Shown piece after piece: positions 28,009 through 42,327 of a DNA stretch of 64,000 bases. The translations under genes and the position numbers were made by a program. Each line of letters starts with the position of its first letter. The first letter of the stretch is position 1. Below the pieces are notes generated by a model, which saw only the letters and a list, made by a program, of their open reading frames with translations, was not told the origin of the DNA and did no database searches. Origin of the DNA: Psychrobacter cibarius (GTDB taxonomy: Bacteria > Pseudomonadota > Gammaproteobacteria > Pseudomonadales > Moraxellaceae); NCBI GenBank assembly GCA_030686115.1, contig CP131612.1:744001-808000 (forward strand). The letters run 5' to 3'.

Positions 28009-28866
28009 GGGCGTGTTGAACATTGGGAATAAAACGATGGCAAAAAAATAGCAAACGGTTAGTCTTTAAGTTCTCACACAAAAAAGACCTCGTTTGCTAT
28101 GCCTCGTACAATGCTCAAAGATCAACACTGGACAAGACTAAGACCTATATTACTAGAACTTAATATCTATGACAAAGGAAATCTTAGACAAACAGTCGAA
28201 GGCGTATTATATCGTATGCGTGTTGGCTGTCCTTGGCGTGATCTGCCACCTTACTTTGGTAAGCCTAATACCGTCTACAAGGCTTATCAGCGCTGGTTTC
28301 GTAGCAATAAACTGATTGCACTGTTCGCTTTATTAATTAAAGACTCAGACTGTGAATGGGTATTTATCGATGGCACACACATTAAAGCGCATCAGCACAG
28401 TAATGGTAGCAATGAGGTGGAACAAGCCATTAGTAAAAGTGTGGCAGGACGCGCCACCAAGATTCATTTAGCGGTTGATGCTCACGGTAATCCTATTACT
28501 TTTATCTTATCAGATGGCACGACTCACGATGTAAAGGTAGCACCAGATTTAGTGGATAAGATTAATTTAAGTGGTACAGACATGCTATGTGCCGATAAGG
28601 GCTATGATTCTGATCCGCTGCGAGACCATATTGAACAAGCGGGTTGCTTCAATAATATTCCTAGAAAACAGAATACTAAGTTCACCAATAACCATATGGA
28701 CTGGCACTTGTACAAGGCTCGGCACTTAGTAGAAAATGCTTTTGCTAAGTTAAAAAACTACAGGGCGGTTGCAACTAGATTTGATAAGCTCAAACAAAGT
28801 TATGAGAACACAGTGGCTCTCGCTTGTGCCTATATCTGGCTGAAATTATGAATGTTCAACACGCCC
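28009..28866 (+). mobile_element. IS5-family insertion sequence (IS427-like group), complete
   Basis: This 858-bp element has perfect 16-bp terminal inverted repeats GGGCGTGTTGAACATT / AATGTTCAACACGCCC (28009-28024 and 28851-28866). The flanks show a TA target duplication (28007-28008 and 28867-28868), typical of the IS427 group. The single transposase frame is intact, so the element may be active. Confidence 0.93.
28099..28851 (+). CDS. IS5-family DDE transposase
   Basis: A 250-residue transposase. The N-terminal DUF4096-like domain has 'GCPWRDLPPYFGKPNTVYKAYQRW'. The DDE residues are D91 ('FIDGTHIKAHQ'), D166 ('CADKGYDSD') and E212 ('LVENAFAKLKNYRAVATRFD'). Many IS427-group elements need a frameshift between two frames; here one uninterrupted frame covers the entire protein. 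The stop codon overlaps the right inverted repeat. Confidence 0.95.
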   Translation: MPRTMLKDQHWTRLRPILLELNIYDKGNLRQTVEGVLYRMRVGCPWRDLPPYFGKPNTVYKAYQRWFRSNKLIALFALLIKDSDCEWVFIDGTHIKAHQHSNGSNEVEQAISKSVAGRATKIHLAVDAHGNPITFILSDGTTHDVKVAPDLVDKINLSGTDMLCADKGYDSDPLRDHIEQAGCFNNIPRKQNTKFTNNHMDWHLYKARHLVENAFAKLKNYRAVATRFDKLKQSYENTVALACAYIWLKL

Positions 28867-28883
28867 TAGTCAAAATAATAAAA

Positions 28884-28920
28884 AAGCGCCAAGTCTGCTA
28901 TCAGACTTGGCGCTTTTTTT
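28884..28920. terminator. Bidirectional intrinsic terminator
   Basis: A 14-bp perfect stem (AAGCGCCAAGTCTG / CAGACTTGGCGCTT) with A- and T-runs. It serves dapE on the minus strand and presumably served the GyrI-like gene before the IS insertion. Confidence 0.92.
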
Positions 28921-28938
28921 GCTTACTTCAACGAATGA

Positions 28939-30165
<1,227 letters not shown>

Positions 30166-30246
30166 TTATTATAAATTAAGATGATAATTTTTTAAAATTG
30201 GCAGCCACGATAAAATCAGTCGTTGCTTGTTACTTGCTAATGCGTT

Positions 30247-31002
30247 TTAAATATTGTCTTCAACAAAAGGCACCAAACCATCGCGGCGCATCCAAGTGGC
30301 GATAGAATAACGCTGCCGCTGGGCAATTTGCACTTGATGTTTTAGGTCACTTTCAAATATCACCAATCTATTGGCGACAGGCATGACGTTATGATGAACG
30401 CCATGTTTATCAATGATTTCTAGTGCGCCGCCGTCAGTTGGTTCCCATTCATCATTGAGATAAAACACCGCAGAGATAACGCGTTCATCACGCCCAGCTG
30501 GATTGTCACTATGCCATTGGTAGCCAAAACCCACCGGATAGCAAGCATAATGCGCTTCACTGTGGCGAATACCGGCAAATAAACTGCGATTAAATAAGGC
30601 GGCAAGCGCATTGATACTTTGCAAATAATAATAACCTGCAAAGAAATTTTCTGTAATCCAGCGGATGCGATCACCGCGAATATCACTAACACGAATCCCA
30701 GCTGTCAGCTCTGCATCACGATAGTCAATAAAACCACTCTCTGCTTGCAAGGCTAACAGCGCTTTCGTTTCAAAGACCTCATCAATAACGATCCACCCAT
30801 CATCAACGAATGTATCCAGTTGTGTATCAGTCAGCTTATCTTGCCAACTAATATCAAAATCAGACTGGTGTAATACGCGCTGAGTCAGCAGTTTTTGGCT
30901 TGGGTCGTCGCTATGAGGAAATAATAATGGTGGATTATCTTCTCCTATCGGATGATCAATCATCAACTTTGTCACATCAAGATTGCTAATAATCTCTGTC
31001 AT
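30247..31002 (-). CDS. 2-oxoglutarate/Fe(II)-dependent oxygenase (prolyl-hydroxylase-like)
   Basis: A 251-residue protein. The iron triad is H164-x-D166 in 'YQWHSDNPAGRD' and H222 in 'SDLKHQV'; R231 is placed to bind 2-oxoglutarate. 'YPVGFGYQWH' and 'VISAVFYLNDEWEPTDGGAL' fit the P4Hc/2OG-FeII_Oxy_3 family. Substrate unknown. It lies upstream of dapE on the same strand with a 93-bp gap. Confidence 0.85.
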   Translation of the reverse strand: MTEIISNLDVTKLMIDHPIGEDNPPLLFPHSDDPSQKLLTQRVLHQSDFDISWQDKLTDTQLDTFVDDGWIVIDEVFETKALLALQAESGFIDYRDAELTAGIRVSDIRGDRIRWITENFFAGYYYLQSINALAALFNRSLFAGIRHSEAHYACYPVGFGYQWHSDNPAGRDERVISAVFYLNDEWEPTDGGALEIIDKHGVHHNVMPVANRLVIFESDLKHQVQIAQRQRYSIATWMRRDGLVPFVEDNI

Positions 31003-31131
31003 TTCGTCTCACTATGGTCAGTTAGCTAGCAATACATAGCCAATCAATGCCTTTTTACCAAAACCATCGTTATCTTTTACTCTGCCTATGCTACCATAGA
31101 TGTAATTTTTCTTATTTAAACTTTTGAGATT

Positions 31132-32007
31132 ATGAACTATAAACACGCCTACCACGCTGGTAACTTTGCTGATGTGGTTAAACACATTTTATTGGTACAA
31201 CTCCTTAATCAATTGGGGCAAAAAAACAAACCTTTTTATGTGCTTGATGCTTATGGTGGTCGCGGACTGTATTCACTGAGCAGTGAAGAAGCGCGCAAGA
31301 CAGGTGAGGCCAAAGGTGGTATCCAAGCGTTACTAAATGCCAATACCGACAAGGCACCCGCTGCCGTCAAAGATTATATGGAAGGCATTAAGCAAGCGCG
31401 TTTCACTTATGACAATAAAGTCTACCCTGGTTCTCCTTGGTGGGTTGCCCATCATATCGAGAAAAATCCAGATGCGTGCGTGCGTGGTGAAGCTTTTGAA
31501 GCCAAAGCTAGCGAATATGATGCGCTAAACTATCAGTTGCACAAGTTACCCATTGGTATACAGCATCGTGATGCCTTTGAAGGTATTACCGCCGTTATTC
31601 CACCAAAAGAAAAGCGCGGTCTGATTTTTCTTGATCCGCCTTATGAGCAAGAGCACAAAGATTTTACCCGCCTTATAAATTTACTCGTTGCTGCTTATAA
31701 TAAATGGCCACAAGGCACTTACGCGCTTTGGTTCCCTATTAAGAACGTTGAAGCCGTTGAATTGTTTTACAAAAAACTGAAGCGTACCGAAATGCGCCGC
31801 CAGTTGGTTTGTGAGCTGAATATTTATCCAAATGATGTGGCGGTTGGTCTTAACGGTACAGGTTTACTGGTCATCAATCCACCTTGGCAATTTGATAATC
31901 ATGCACGTGAGATATTACGCTTCTTACAGCCTGCATTAAAAGTGGCTGACGCGCCAGATTTAACGCCTGATAGCGCAACCAATGTACGCTGGCTAGTCGG
32001 CGAATAA
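31132..32007 (+). CDS. rlmJ: 23S rRNA (adenine2030-N6)-methyltransferase RlmJ
   Basis: A 291-residue SAM-dependent methyltransferase. The family start 'MNYKHAYHAGNFADVVKH' is nearly canonical, and the N6-adenine catalytic motif DPPY is at residues 168-171. 'YALWFPIK' and 'LNGTGLLVINPPW' are further RlmJ blocks. It methylates A2030 of 23S rRNA (E. coli numbering). The gene is followed 40 bp later by pssA. Confidence 0.95.
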   Translation: MNYKHAYHAGNFADVVKHILLVQLLNQLGQKNKPFYVLDAYGGRGLYSLSSEEARKTGEAKGGIQALLNANTDKAPAAVKDYMEGIKQARFTYDNKVYPGSPWWVAHHIEKNPDACVRGEAFEAKASEYDALNYQLHKLPIGIQHRDAFEGITAVIPPKEKRGLIFLDPPYEQEHKDFTRLINLLVAAYNKWPQGTYALWFPIKNVEAVELFYKKLKRTEMRRQLVCELNIYPNDVAVGLNGTGLLVINPPWQFDNHAREILRFLQPALKVADAPDLTPDSATNVRWLVGE

Positions 32008-32049
32008 CCATGTTAGTGAATAACTATGCCGGCAAATAAGGATATTGAG

Positions 32050-32952
32050 ATGACTAACGTGCAATCACCTAAAGACGAATCAAATCATCCGCCTCTAAAT
32101 GATGGATTGTTACAAGACAGCGCAGCCGCCCAGCCGCCCTTTGTTGATGAGCATGATTTCAATATTCGCTTAGCGGATAATGAGAGTTATGATGGCTTGA
32201 CCTTTGAAGTGATTGAAGCAGAAGTTGCTGAAGGGCAGCGAGTAGTCAGTCGCGGTGTCTATTTAGCGCCAAACCTAATTACAACCTTGTCACTGCTATC
32301 TGGCTTTTATTCGATTTTAGCCAGTACGCAAGGCGAGTTCTACAAAGCTTCTTTAGCCATCTTTTTGTCCGCTATTCTCGACGGTGCTGATGGGCGAGTG
32401 GCGCGTATGCTTAATGCGCAAAGCCCGTTTGGCGAGCAATATGATTCGCTTGCCGATATGCTGGCTTTTGGTGTTGCACCAGCGATCTTAGTTTATAGTT
32501 TTGCGTTGCAGCCGTTAGGTCGCATTGGCTTGGGCTGTGCGTTTGTCTTTACTGCCTGTGCTGCCTTCCGTCTGGCACGTTTTAACGTTCAGGTCGGTAT
32601 TGTTGATAAAAAATACTTTGTCGGTTTGGCCAGTCCACTTGCTGCTATATTAGTAACGGCAGCGGTTATGGTCGCTGTCGACCATAATGAATGGATTGGT
32701 CAGTACGATACGGCGGTCATGTTCTTATTCGCCGCTTGGGTGGTGATTTGTGGTTTACTGATGGTTAGTAACGTCAAATACTATAGCTTTAAAGAGTTTG
32801 ATAAAAAGAAAGTACCTTTTGTGGTTCTAATAATCGGTGTATTGGTCATGAGTATTGTGCTCTATGACATACCTGTCGGTATTTTAGCTATTGGTATTAT
32901 CTATGCACTGTCGGGTATTGTTACGACGATTAAAGCAAAAGCAAATTTTTAG
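32050..32952 (+). CDS. pssA: CDP-diacylglycerol-serine O-phosphatidyltransferase
   Basis: A membrane enzyme of about 300 residues that makes phosphatidylserine, the precursor of phosphatidylethanolamine. The CDP-alcohol phosphatidyltransferase signature is clear: 'DGADGRVARML' followed by 'FGEQYDSLADMLAFG' (DGxDGR...Gx3Dx3D). Seven or eight hydrophobic segments follow an acidic N-terminus of about 75 residues. AAGGA is well placed for the ATG at 32050; ATG 32026 would add 8 residues without a visible ribosome site. This is the type II (membrane) rather than the E. coli PLD-type enzyme. Confidence 0.93.
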   Translation: MTNVQSPKDESNHPPLNDGLLQDSAAAQPPFVDEHDFNIRLADNESYDGLTFEVIEAEVAEGQRVVSRGVYLAPNLITTLSLLSGFYSILASTQGEFYKASLAIFLSAILDGADGRVARMLNAQSPFGEQYDSLADMLAFGVAPAILVYSFALQPLGRIGLGCAFVFTACAAFRLARFNVQVGIVDKKYFVGLASPLAAILVTAAVMVAVDHNEWIGQYDTAVMFLFAAWVVICGLLMVSNVKYYSFKEFDKKKVPFVVLIIGVLVMSIVLYDIPVGILAIGIIYALSGIVTTIKAKANF

Positions 32953-32974
32953 AATTGACTGTTCGTGTCATATT

Positions 32975-33007
32975 AAGGAATTTACCGTAGGGTAAGTTCC
33001 TTTTTTT
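32975..33007 (+). terminator. pssA terminator
   Basis: An AAGGAATTTACC / GGTAAGTTCCTT stem, GTAG loop, T7 run. Confidence 0.85.
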
Positions 33008-33275
33008 ATACGCTTTATATATCAAACCAGCTATCAGTGTATTCATCACGATAAGATAAAGAAGGACCAACTAATTTTTTAGCTAATGATCATTGATAAC
33101 GGCTCGTTAAAGAAACCCACATGATTGAGATGAAATAAGCATGCTTATTTAAGAGCTTACCTCAGCCCAGCGCAAATAAACATACACTACTACCCAGTTA
33201 AAGCAAAAGTAGCGTCGCCATTCTGCCAATTTAGTCTAATATCCAAGATTATTCAATATTAAGCTAAAATAGCCC

Positions 33276-33303
33276 TTGACTAAAGATTCAAACCCTCTAT
33301 AAT
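33276..33303 (+). promoter_or_regulatory. rrn promoter P1
   Basis: TTGACT (33276-33281), 16 bases, TATAAT (33298-33303), preceded by AT-rich sequence that could act as an UP element. It lies about 420 bp upstream of 16S. The 33008-33275 stretch before it holds nothing recognisable. Confidence 0.8.
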
Positions 33304-33365
33304 ACGCCCTCATCAAGACGAGCTGGAAGCTTATATGTAAGATACATATAAATAACCCAATTCAC

Positions 33366-33393
33366 TTGACAAATCAAATCATTATGATAAGAT
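33366..33393 (+). promoter_or_regulatory. rrn promoter P2
   Basis: TTGACA (33366-33371), 16 bases, TAAGAT (33388-33393), 90 bp downstream of P1; tandem promoters are normal for rrn operons. Confidence 0.7.
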
Positions 33394-33503
33394 AGTCGGC
33401 TCGCTAGATAGCTTGACCCGTAAGGGATTAAGGCTAAATAGCAATAGAATTACCCTATATATCAGTTACTGGACGACAGTGATTGAGCACTATTTAAAAG
33501 CAT

Positions 33504-33521
33504 AACTAAAGAACAACTTGT
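33504..33521 (+). other. 5' arm of the 16S precursor processing stem
   Basis: AACTAAAGAACAACTTGT is the exact reverse complement of 35291-35308 behind 16S. The 18-bp duplex would bring the two ends of pre-16S together, the usual RNase III substrate. A local hairpin (AACTCC TTTTC GGAGTT) follows at about 33569-33585. Confidence 0.7.
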
Positions 33522-33722
33522 GTGGATTTTTGCTGATTCAGAATGCTAAAAAATAAAGTTGGTTTTAACTCCTTTTCGGAGTTCATTCTAACTATAAAAA
33601 TTATCATTTAAGACAGCAGAAAAACTCAAAGTTAATTCATTACGAACATAATTTTTAGCGATTTTGCCAGATTAGATGAGCCAAGTTTAGAAGCTTCTTT
33701 AAAGAGCTTCATAGCAAGATTA

Positions 33723-35260
<1,538 letters not shown>

Positions 35261-35290
35261 TAGATGGCATTCGGTCAGCAAGAATTCACA

Positions 35291-35308
35291 ACAAGTTGTT
35301 CTTTAGTT
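35291..35308 (+). other. 3' arm of the 16S precursor processing stem (boxA-like overlap)
   Basis: ACAAGTTGTTCTTTAGTT pairs perfectly with 33504-33521. The GTTCTTTA part also resembles the boxA antitermination element expected in this spacer. Confidence 0.65.
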
Positions 35309-35335
35309 TAAGCTTACGTTTTAACAAGCGTAATT

Positions 35336-35412
35336 GGGTCTGTAGCTCAGCTGGTTAGAGCACCGTGTTGATAACGCGGGGGTCAGTGGTTCAAGTCCAC
35401 TTAGACCCACCA
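35336..35412 (+). tRNA. tRNA-Ile (GAT)
   Basis: A 77-nt cloverleaf in the 16S-23S spacer. The acceptor stem GGGTCTG pairs with TAGACCC, the anticodon loop is TTGATAA (GAT), the T-loop is GGTTCAAGTCC, and CCA is encoded. Confidence 0.98.
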
Positions 35413-35421
35413 TTTTATAAT

Positions 35422-35497
35422 GGGGCCATAGCTCAGTTGGTAGAGCGCCTGCCTTGCACGCAGGAGGTCAACGGTTCGACTCCGTTTGGCTCCACCA
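35422..35497 (+). tRNA. tRNA-Ala (TGC)
   Basis: A 76-nt cloverleaf. GGGGCCA pairs with TGGCTCC, the anticodon loop is CTTGCAC (TGC), the T-loop is GGTTCGACTCC, and CCA is encoded. The Ile-Ala pair is standard in gammaproteobacterial rrn spacers. Confidence 0.98.
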
Positions 35498-35843
35498 CTA
35501 TAGACGAATAAGCTTTAAGTGCTAATAGTATAAATAGAAACAAGTGATTTTAACTGATTACTTCTTTCTGTTTTATACAGAATCTGTGACTCGACGAGAG
35601 CATAGAGACTATTTAAAAACATAGATATGAGTCTGGGTTAGGAAGAGCGTGTTCACGCGCACTTCTTAACCTTAGTAATCAACCTCTTAACGACATCAGT
35701 TGTTATCCCAGGGGTTGATTACTAAAAAAAGTAAAGAGAACTGAATCAAGCGTATAAACATAGGTGATATCGTTATCATAATTAGATCTTATGACACTTT
35801 GAAGTCAACACTTATTTATAAGTTAGACTACTTGGGGTTGTAT
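35498..35843 (+). other. tRNA-Ala to 23S spacer with nested processing stems
   Basis: Holds a local hairpin (AGTAATCAACC 35674-35684 with GGTTGATTACT 35713-35723) and three segments complementary to the 23S-5S spacer: 35623-35635 with 38869-38881, 35739-35750 with 38804-38815, and 35762-35772 with 38788-38798. They pair in nested order, as expected of a pre-23S stem. Confidence 0.7.
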
Positions 35844-38704
<2,861 letters not shown>

Positions 38705-38891
38705 ATACAACACCCAAGTGGTTTGTATGAAAGCTCTAATTAATCTATCTTGTATAAGCGAAAGCTTATAGAAACGAGAGAATATTTCGATATCACCTTT
38801 AACCTTGATTCAGTTAGGTTACTGTTGGTCGACTAAAAAGTAACATTTGAAGTCAATAATAACAACATCAGACTCATATCTAACCCCCTTT

Positions 38892-39005
38892 GCTGACGAC
38901 AATAGCATGATGGCACCACCTGATCCCTTCCCGAACTCAGAAGTGAAACATCATTGCGCCAATGGTAGTGTGGGTTCGCCCATGTGAGAGTAGGTCATCG
39001 TCAGC
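38892..39005 (+). rRNA. rrf: 5S ribosomal RNA
   Basis: About 114 nt. The ends GCTGACGA and TCGTCAGC pair as helix I. The internal CCGAACTCAGAAGTGAAAC segment is the 5S hallmark. It is the last gene of the rrn operon. Confidence 0.95.
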
Positions 39006-39020
39006 TCTCTATTCCTGATT

Positions 39021-39057
39021 ATCCCCCGACTAGTTATCTAGGCGGGGGATTTTTTTG
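39021..39057 (+). terminator. rrn operon terminator
   Basis: An ATCCCCCG / CGGGGGAT-type stem with a 10-14 base loop and a T7 run, 16 bp after 5S. Confidence 0.93.
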
Positions 39058-39194
39058 CTTAAAATGATTATAGTAAGTAAATAATAAATATTATTTATAT
39101 TGTATTACTAATTTGATCTATCAAAACTGGTAGTATAGATATTAATTTCTAAATTATTTATCTTTGATCAAAACTAATTCTATAGGATGTGAAG

Positions 39195-41270
39195 ATGACA
39201 AGAAGAACAGGTGGAGGAGCAGCTACGAATAGTGGAATTGACTTTCAACAACGAGTCGCTGCATTTTTTGTTTTAGCGATGGGATTAGATTTAGACTGCT
39301 CTAGTATTTTAGAACGCGATGATAAAACGAAAATATGCAAAGTAGCATTTGAAACAGAGGATGCTGTTGATGATATTGTTATCACTCACGAAAGTTCTAA
39401 AACATATCTGCAAGTTAAAAGGAAACTATCATTCTCTGAAAAAGTGGATTCTGAATTTTATAAAACTATTGATCAGTTTGTTAGACAATATTATGCCTCT
39501 CAAAATAAAAATGATTGTTATGCTATAGTTACATCAAGTGATTCTTCCAGAACAATACTTTCAGAGCTAAAAAAAATTACAACATCAGAAAGACTTAATA
39601 ATGAAGCTTCTACTGACAACCCATTATCTATATCTGAAAAATCAACATATCAAAGTTTTTTAAATTGTATTAAGACATCATTAAAACAAAACAAGTTGTT
39701 AAATGATACTAAAGTCATTCAACATTTGATAAGTCGTATATATGTAATTGATATAGCTATCGAAAATAATGGAATATATGAGAAATCTTTTTTGGCCTCA
39801 ATTTCAAGTCGATTATGTACAACTCCTAAACTACTCTGGGGACATATAATATCAAAGACTTTAGATTGGTCTAAAAATAGACAGTCAATTGATATTGATG
39901 GAATAAATTCTATTTTAAATAATTTTATTAGTAATGGACTTTTTGATAATGAAATAGATAAATACGACGAAACTTTGTTCAGTGTAGAATTTGATCCGGA
40001 TAAATACAATATTTGTTCAGGAAGAGAAGTGGTAATAGTAGATTCTTTCCTACCTGAGTTTGACATCGCTTTACTAGAATTGTATAGGTTTGATGACAAC
40101 GGTGAATTTAGAATTAAATTTTATGATCATGAACTTGAAATGAGTGATGGTTCTAGGCACAATTTGTATGGACGATTTTCAACACTTTCGGGAGCAGTAA
40201 GATTTATCACTGAGAACGAATGGATTCATGAAAAGAAGATGGTCATCTCAGAGTTAAATGATGATATTAATTTTGACTCGAGTACTATAGCAATTGTATA
40301 TTCAGAGAAAGTGCGGCAAAAAGTATTAAATAATAGGGAAATTTCAAAGTGTATTCATTGCCAAGGTGGACTTTCTAGTAGTTCAATGTTGATTGAGGTT
40401 TCAGAAGTAGGATTACCTTTTGACACAGGTATGATTCACAAAAGATGTCTTAGGGTATCTGATAGAGTTCTAGGAACTTCTAGTAACCCTGGTTTTGATG
40501 AACATCCTGAGTTACAAGATTTTGATTACCAAAAATGGTTTCTTAGCCTTGATAAGGGTCAAGCCGTATGGATTGGTTCCTCTAAGTTCAGTCAACAAGT
40601 GAAAAATGTATTGTGGAATTCTAATTCTGGATCTACTAAAGACGGTCAGCTTTGTATTAAGGCTATTTTAAGTAATGGAGATTATCAGTATGTTCAAGAA
40701 CGAGGGCGTGTTGGACGCTATAACGCTGAAAGAGCAAAGTTCGAATGTAAACAACTCAATAATTGGATAGAAGATTCAAAAGATAAAGGTAATCCTATTT
40801 GTTATTCGTTAGATGGTCAAACCCAAGGAATGTATAATGATATTCAAAATAGCTCTAGTCAACCCGTAGAATTAATTGAATGTGTAAAATTTGAAGTTAC
40901 TCAATATACTCGAGGTATATCGAAACTTAACGATAAAATAAAGAATTTTTATGCACCTTTAATATCTTTGGTGAATAAAGAAAGTAGCAACCCTTTATTA
41001 GTAGATAATACGGCGTTTCTTATTTCTAGTCCAATGGAATTAAAGCTTTACCTAAAAAACTGGGTAACTATTGGCTTTTCCTATAGTTTGTATAAACTTG
41101 ATATAATTGATTCAGATGAATGTTTCGACAAGTTTATGAGGTGGGCTAATGAAAAAGAGATTAATGTCTTAATAGATCCTTTTTTTGATGAATCAGGACA
41201 ATTATCGAAAGGAGTGGTTATGCAAGATATGGAGTCTATTGAGAAAGGACAAGATTTAAAATCCTTTTAA
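39195..41270 (+). CDS. AT-rich orphan gene with nuclease-like (PD-(D/E)xK, Cap4/DUF4297-style) N-terminus; candidate defence protein
   Basis: A 691-residue protein I do not recognise as a named family. Its start, 'TGGGAATNSGIDFQQRVAAFF', resembles the opening helix of the dsDNA endonuclease domains found in anti-phage proteins. D59-D60 ('VDDIVI') followed by Q73-V-K75 ('YLQVKRK') fits a PD-(D/E)xK active site with Q in place of E. The centre has C386-x2-C389 and H415-x2-C418, a possible zinc knuckle beside 'GMIHKRCLRVSDRVLG'. The C-terminal 250 residues match nothing I know. Base composition is far more AT-rich than neighbours, with many ATA/AGA/TTA codons, suggesting transfer. AGGA precedes ATG 39195. 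It stands alone between the rrn terminator and an OsmC gene. Confidence 0.5.
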   Translation: MTRRTGGGAATNSGIDFQQRVAAFFVLAMGLDLDCSSILERDDKTKICKVAFETEDAVDDIVITHESSKTYLQVKRKLSFSEKVDSEFYKTIDQFVRQYYASQNKNDCYAIVTSSDSSRTILSELKKITTSERLNNEASTDNPLSISEKSTYQSFLNCIKTSLKQNKLLNDTKVIQHLISRIYVIDIAIENNGIYEKSFLASISSRLCTTPKLLWGHIISKTLDWSKNRQSIDIDGINSILNNFISNGLFDNEIDKYDETLFSVEFDPDKYNICSGREVVIVDSFLPEFDIALLELYRFDDNGEFRIKFYDHELEMSDGSRHNLYGRFSTLSGAVRFITENEWIHEKKMVISELNDDINFDSSTIAIVYSEKVRQKVLNNREISKCIHCQGGLSSSSMLIEVSEVGLPFDTGMIHKRCLRVSDRVLGTSSNPGFDEHPELQDFDYQKWFLSLDKGQAVWIGSSKFSQQVKNVLWNSNSGSTKDGQLCIKAILSNGDYQYVQERGRVGRYNAERAKFECKQLNNWIEDSKDKGNPICYSLDGQTQGMYNDIQNSSSQPVELIECVKFEVTQYTRGISKLNDKIKNFYAPLISLVNKESSNPLLVDNTAFLISSPMELKLYLKNWVTIGFSYSLYKLDIIDSDECFDKFMRWANEKEINVLIDPFFDESGQLSKGVVMQDMESIEKGQDLKSF

Positions 41271-41309
41271 AAAACGGTAACCCGACAACGATAAGTATTA
41301 AGGAAAATA

Positions 41310-41720
41310 ATGACAACCTCAAAAGTAACTTACCAAGGTGATCTACGTACTACAGCGATACACCTACAATCAAATAACGAGATTATCACTGATGCACCAG
41401 TTGATAATCAAGGTAAGGGCGAGGCGTTTTCACCGACTGATTTATTGGCGACGAGCTTAGCCAGTTGTATGCTGACGATTATTGGTATTAAAGCTCGCGA
41501 TATGAATATCGATATTGCAGGCACTACTGCTGAAGTGACCAAAGTAATGGCGGCTGACCCAAGACGAGTTAGTGAAGTACATGTTGCTATCACCTTTAAT
41601 AAACAGCTAGATGAGAAGACGCAAAAAATATTCTATAACACTGCGCTGACTTGTCCGGTTGCGAAAAGCATCCATCCTGATATCATTCAGAAAGTAACTA
41701 TTGATTCTAAAAGCTATTAA
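41310..41720 (+). CDS. OsmC-family peroxide reductase
   Basis: A 136-residue OsmC/Ohr-fold protein. The two redox cysteines are C53 in 'SLASCMLTIIGI' and C115 in 'ALTCPVAKSIHP'. It is closest in look to the YhfA/OsmC subgroup rather than Ohr. Such proteins reduce organic hydroperoxides with dithiols. AAGGA precedes the ATG. It is followed after 68 bp by a flavodoxin-fold gene on the same strand. Confidence 0.88.
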   Translation: MTTSKVTYQGDLRTTAIHLQSNNEIITDAPVDNQGKGEAFSPTDLLATSLASCMLTIIGIKARDMNIDIAGTTAEVTKVMAADPRRVSEVHVAITFNKQLDEKTQKIFYNTALTCPVAKSIHPDIIQKVTIDSKSY

Positions 41721-41788
41721 TCTTAAGAGTTGTTGATTCCAAAAACTATTAATTCCAAAAGTTAATAGCCTCTATAAAGGTGATTAAT

Positions 41789-42253
41789 ATGGCTAGCAAA
41801 ACCTTACTTATTGTCGCGCATGCGCCATCGCCTAATACCAAAAAAATGGCTCATGCGGCGTATGATGGCGCTAGTCATCCTGATATAGATATCAATGTTG
41901 TTTTAAAATTACCGCAGGACACGCAGCCAGAAGATGTATTGGCTGCCGATGCGTTGCTGCTAGGTACGACTGAAAATCTAGCGTATATGGCAGGACTGAC
42001 CAAAGACTTTTTTGATCGCTGTTATTATCAGGTTTTAGAGAAAAAGCAAGGTATGCCGTTTGCACTATATATTCGCGCAGGTCATGATGGGACAGGTACT
42101 AAGCTTGCGCTCAAAACCATTACCACAGGACTGCGCTGGTCATGGGTGCAAGAGGCGCTGATTTTACAAGGTGATTGGCAAGAAATCTTTACTGATCAAG
42201 TCGAAGAGCTAGCGATGACACTGGCAGCTGGGGTAGAAGCGGGTATTTATTAG
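41789..42253 (+). CDS. Flavodoxin-fold / NAD(P)H-dependent oxidoreductase-like protein
   Basis: A 154-residue protein. 'LLIVAHAPSPNTKKMAHAAYDGA' occupies the place of the FMN phosphate loop, and 'DALLLGTTENLAYMAGLTKDFFDRCYY' is the second loop, as in flavodoxin_2/FMN reductases. 'RAGHDGTGTKLALKTI' follows. The loop has few Ser/Thr compared with classical flavodoxins, so flavin binding is inferred. AAAGGTGAT is correctly spaced for ATG 41789, so the GTG at 41780 is unlikely to be the start. Confidence 0.72.
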   Translation: MASKTLLIVAHAPSPNTKKMAHAAYDGASHPDIDINVVLKLPQDTQPEDVLAADALLLGTTENLAYMAGLTKDFFDRCYYQVLEKKQGMPFALYIRAGHDGTGTKLALKTITTGLRWSWVQEALILQGDWQEIFTDQVEELAMTLAAGVEAGIY

Positions 42254-42327
42254 TTTTTTCGACGCTTTGCTTGTCGCCATTATTAATATCAAAGCTACAG
42301 TAATGAAGATATATAAGGATATTAGCA

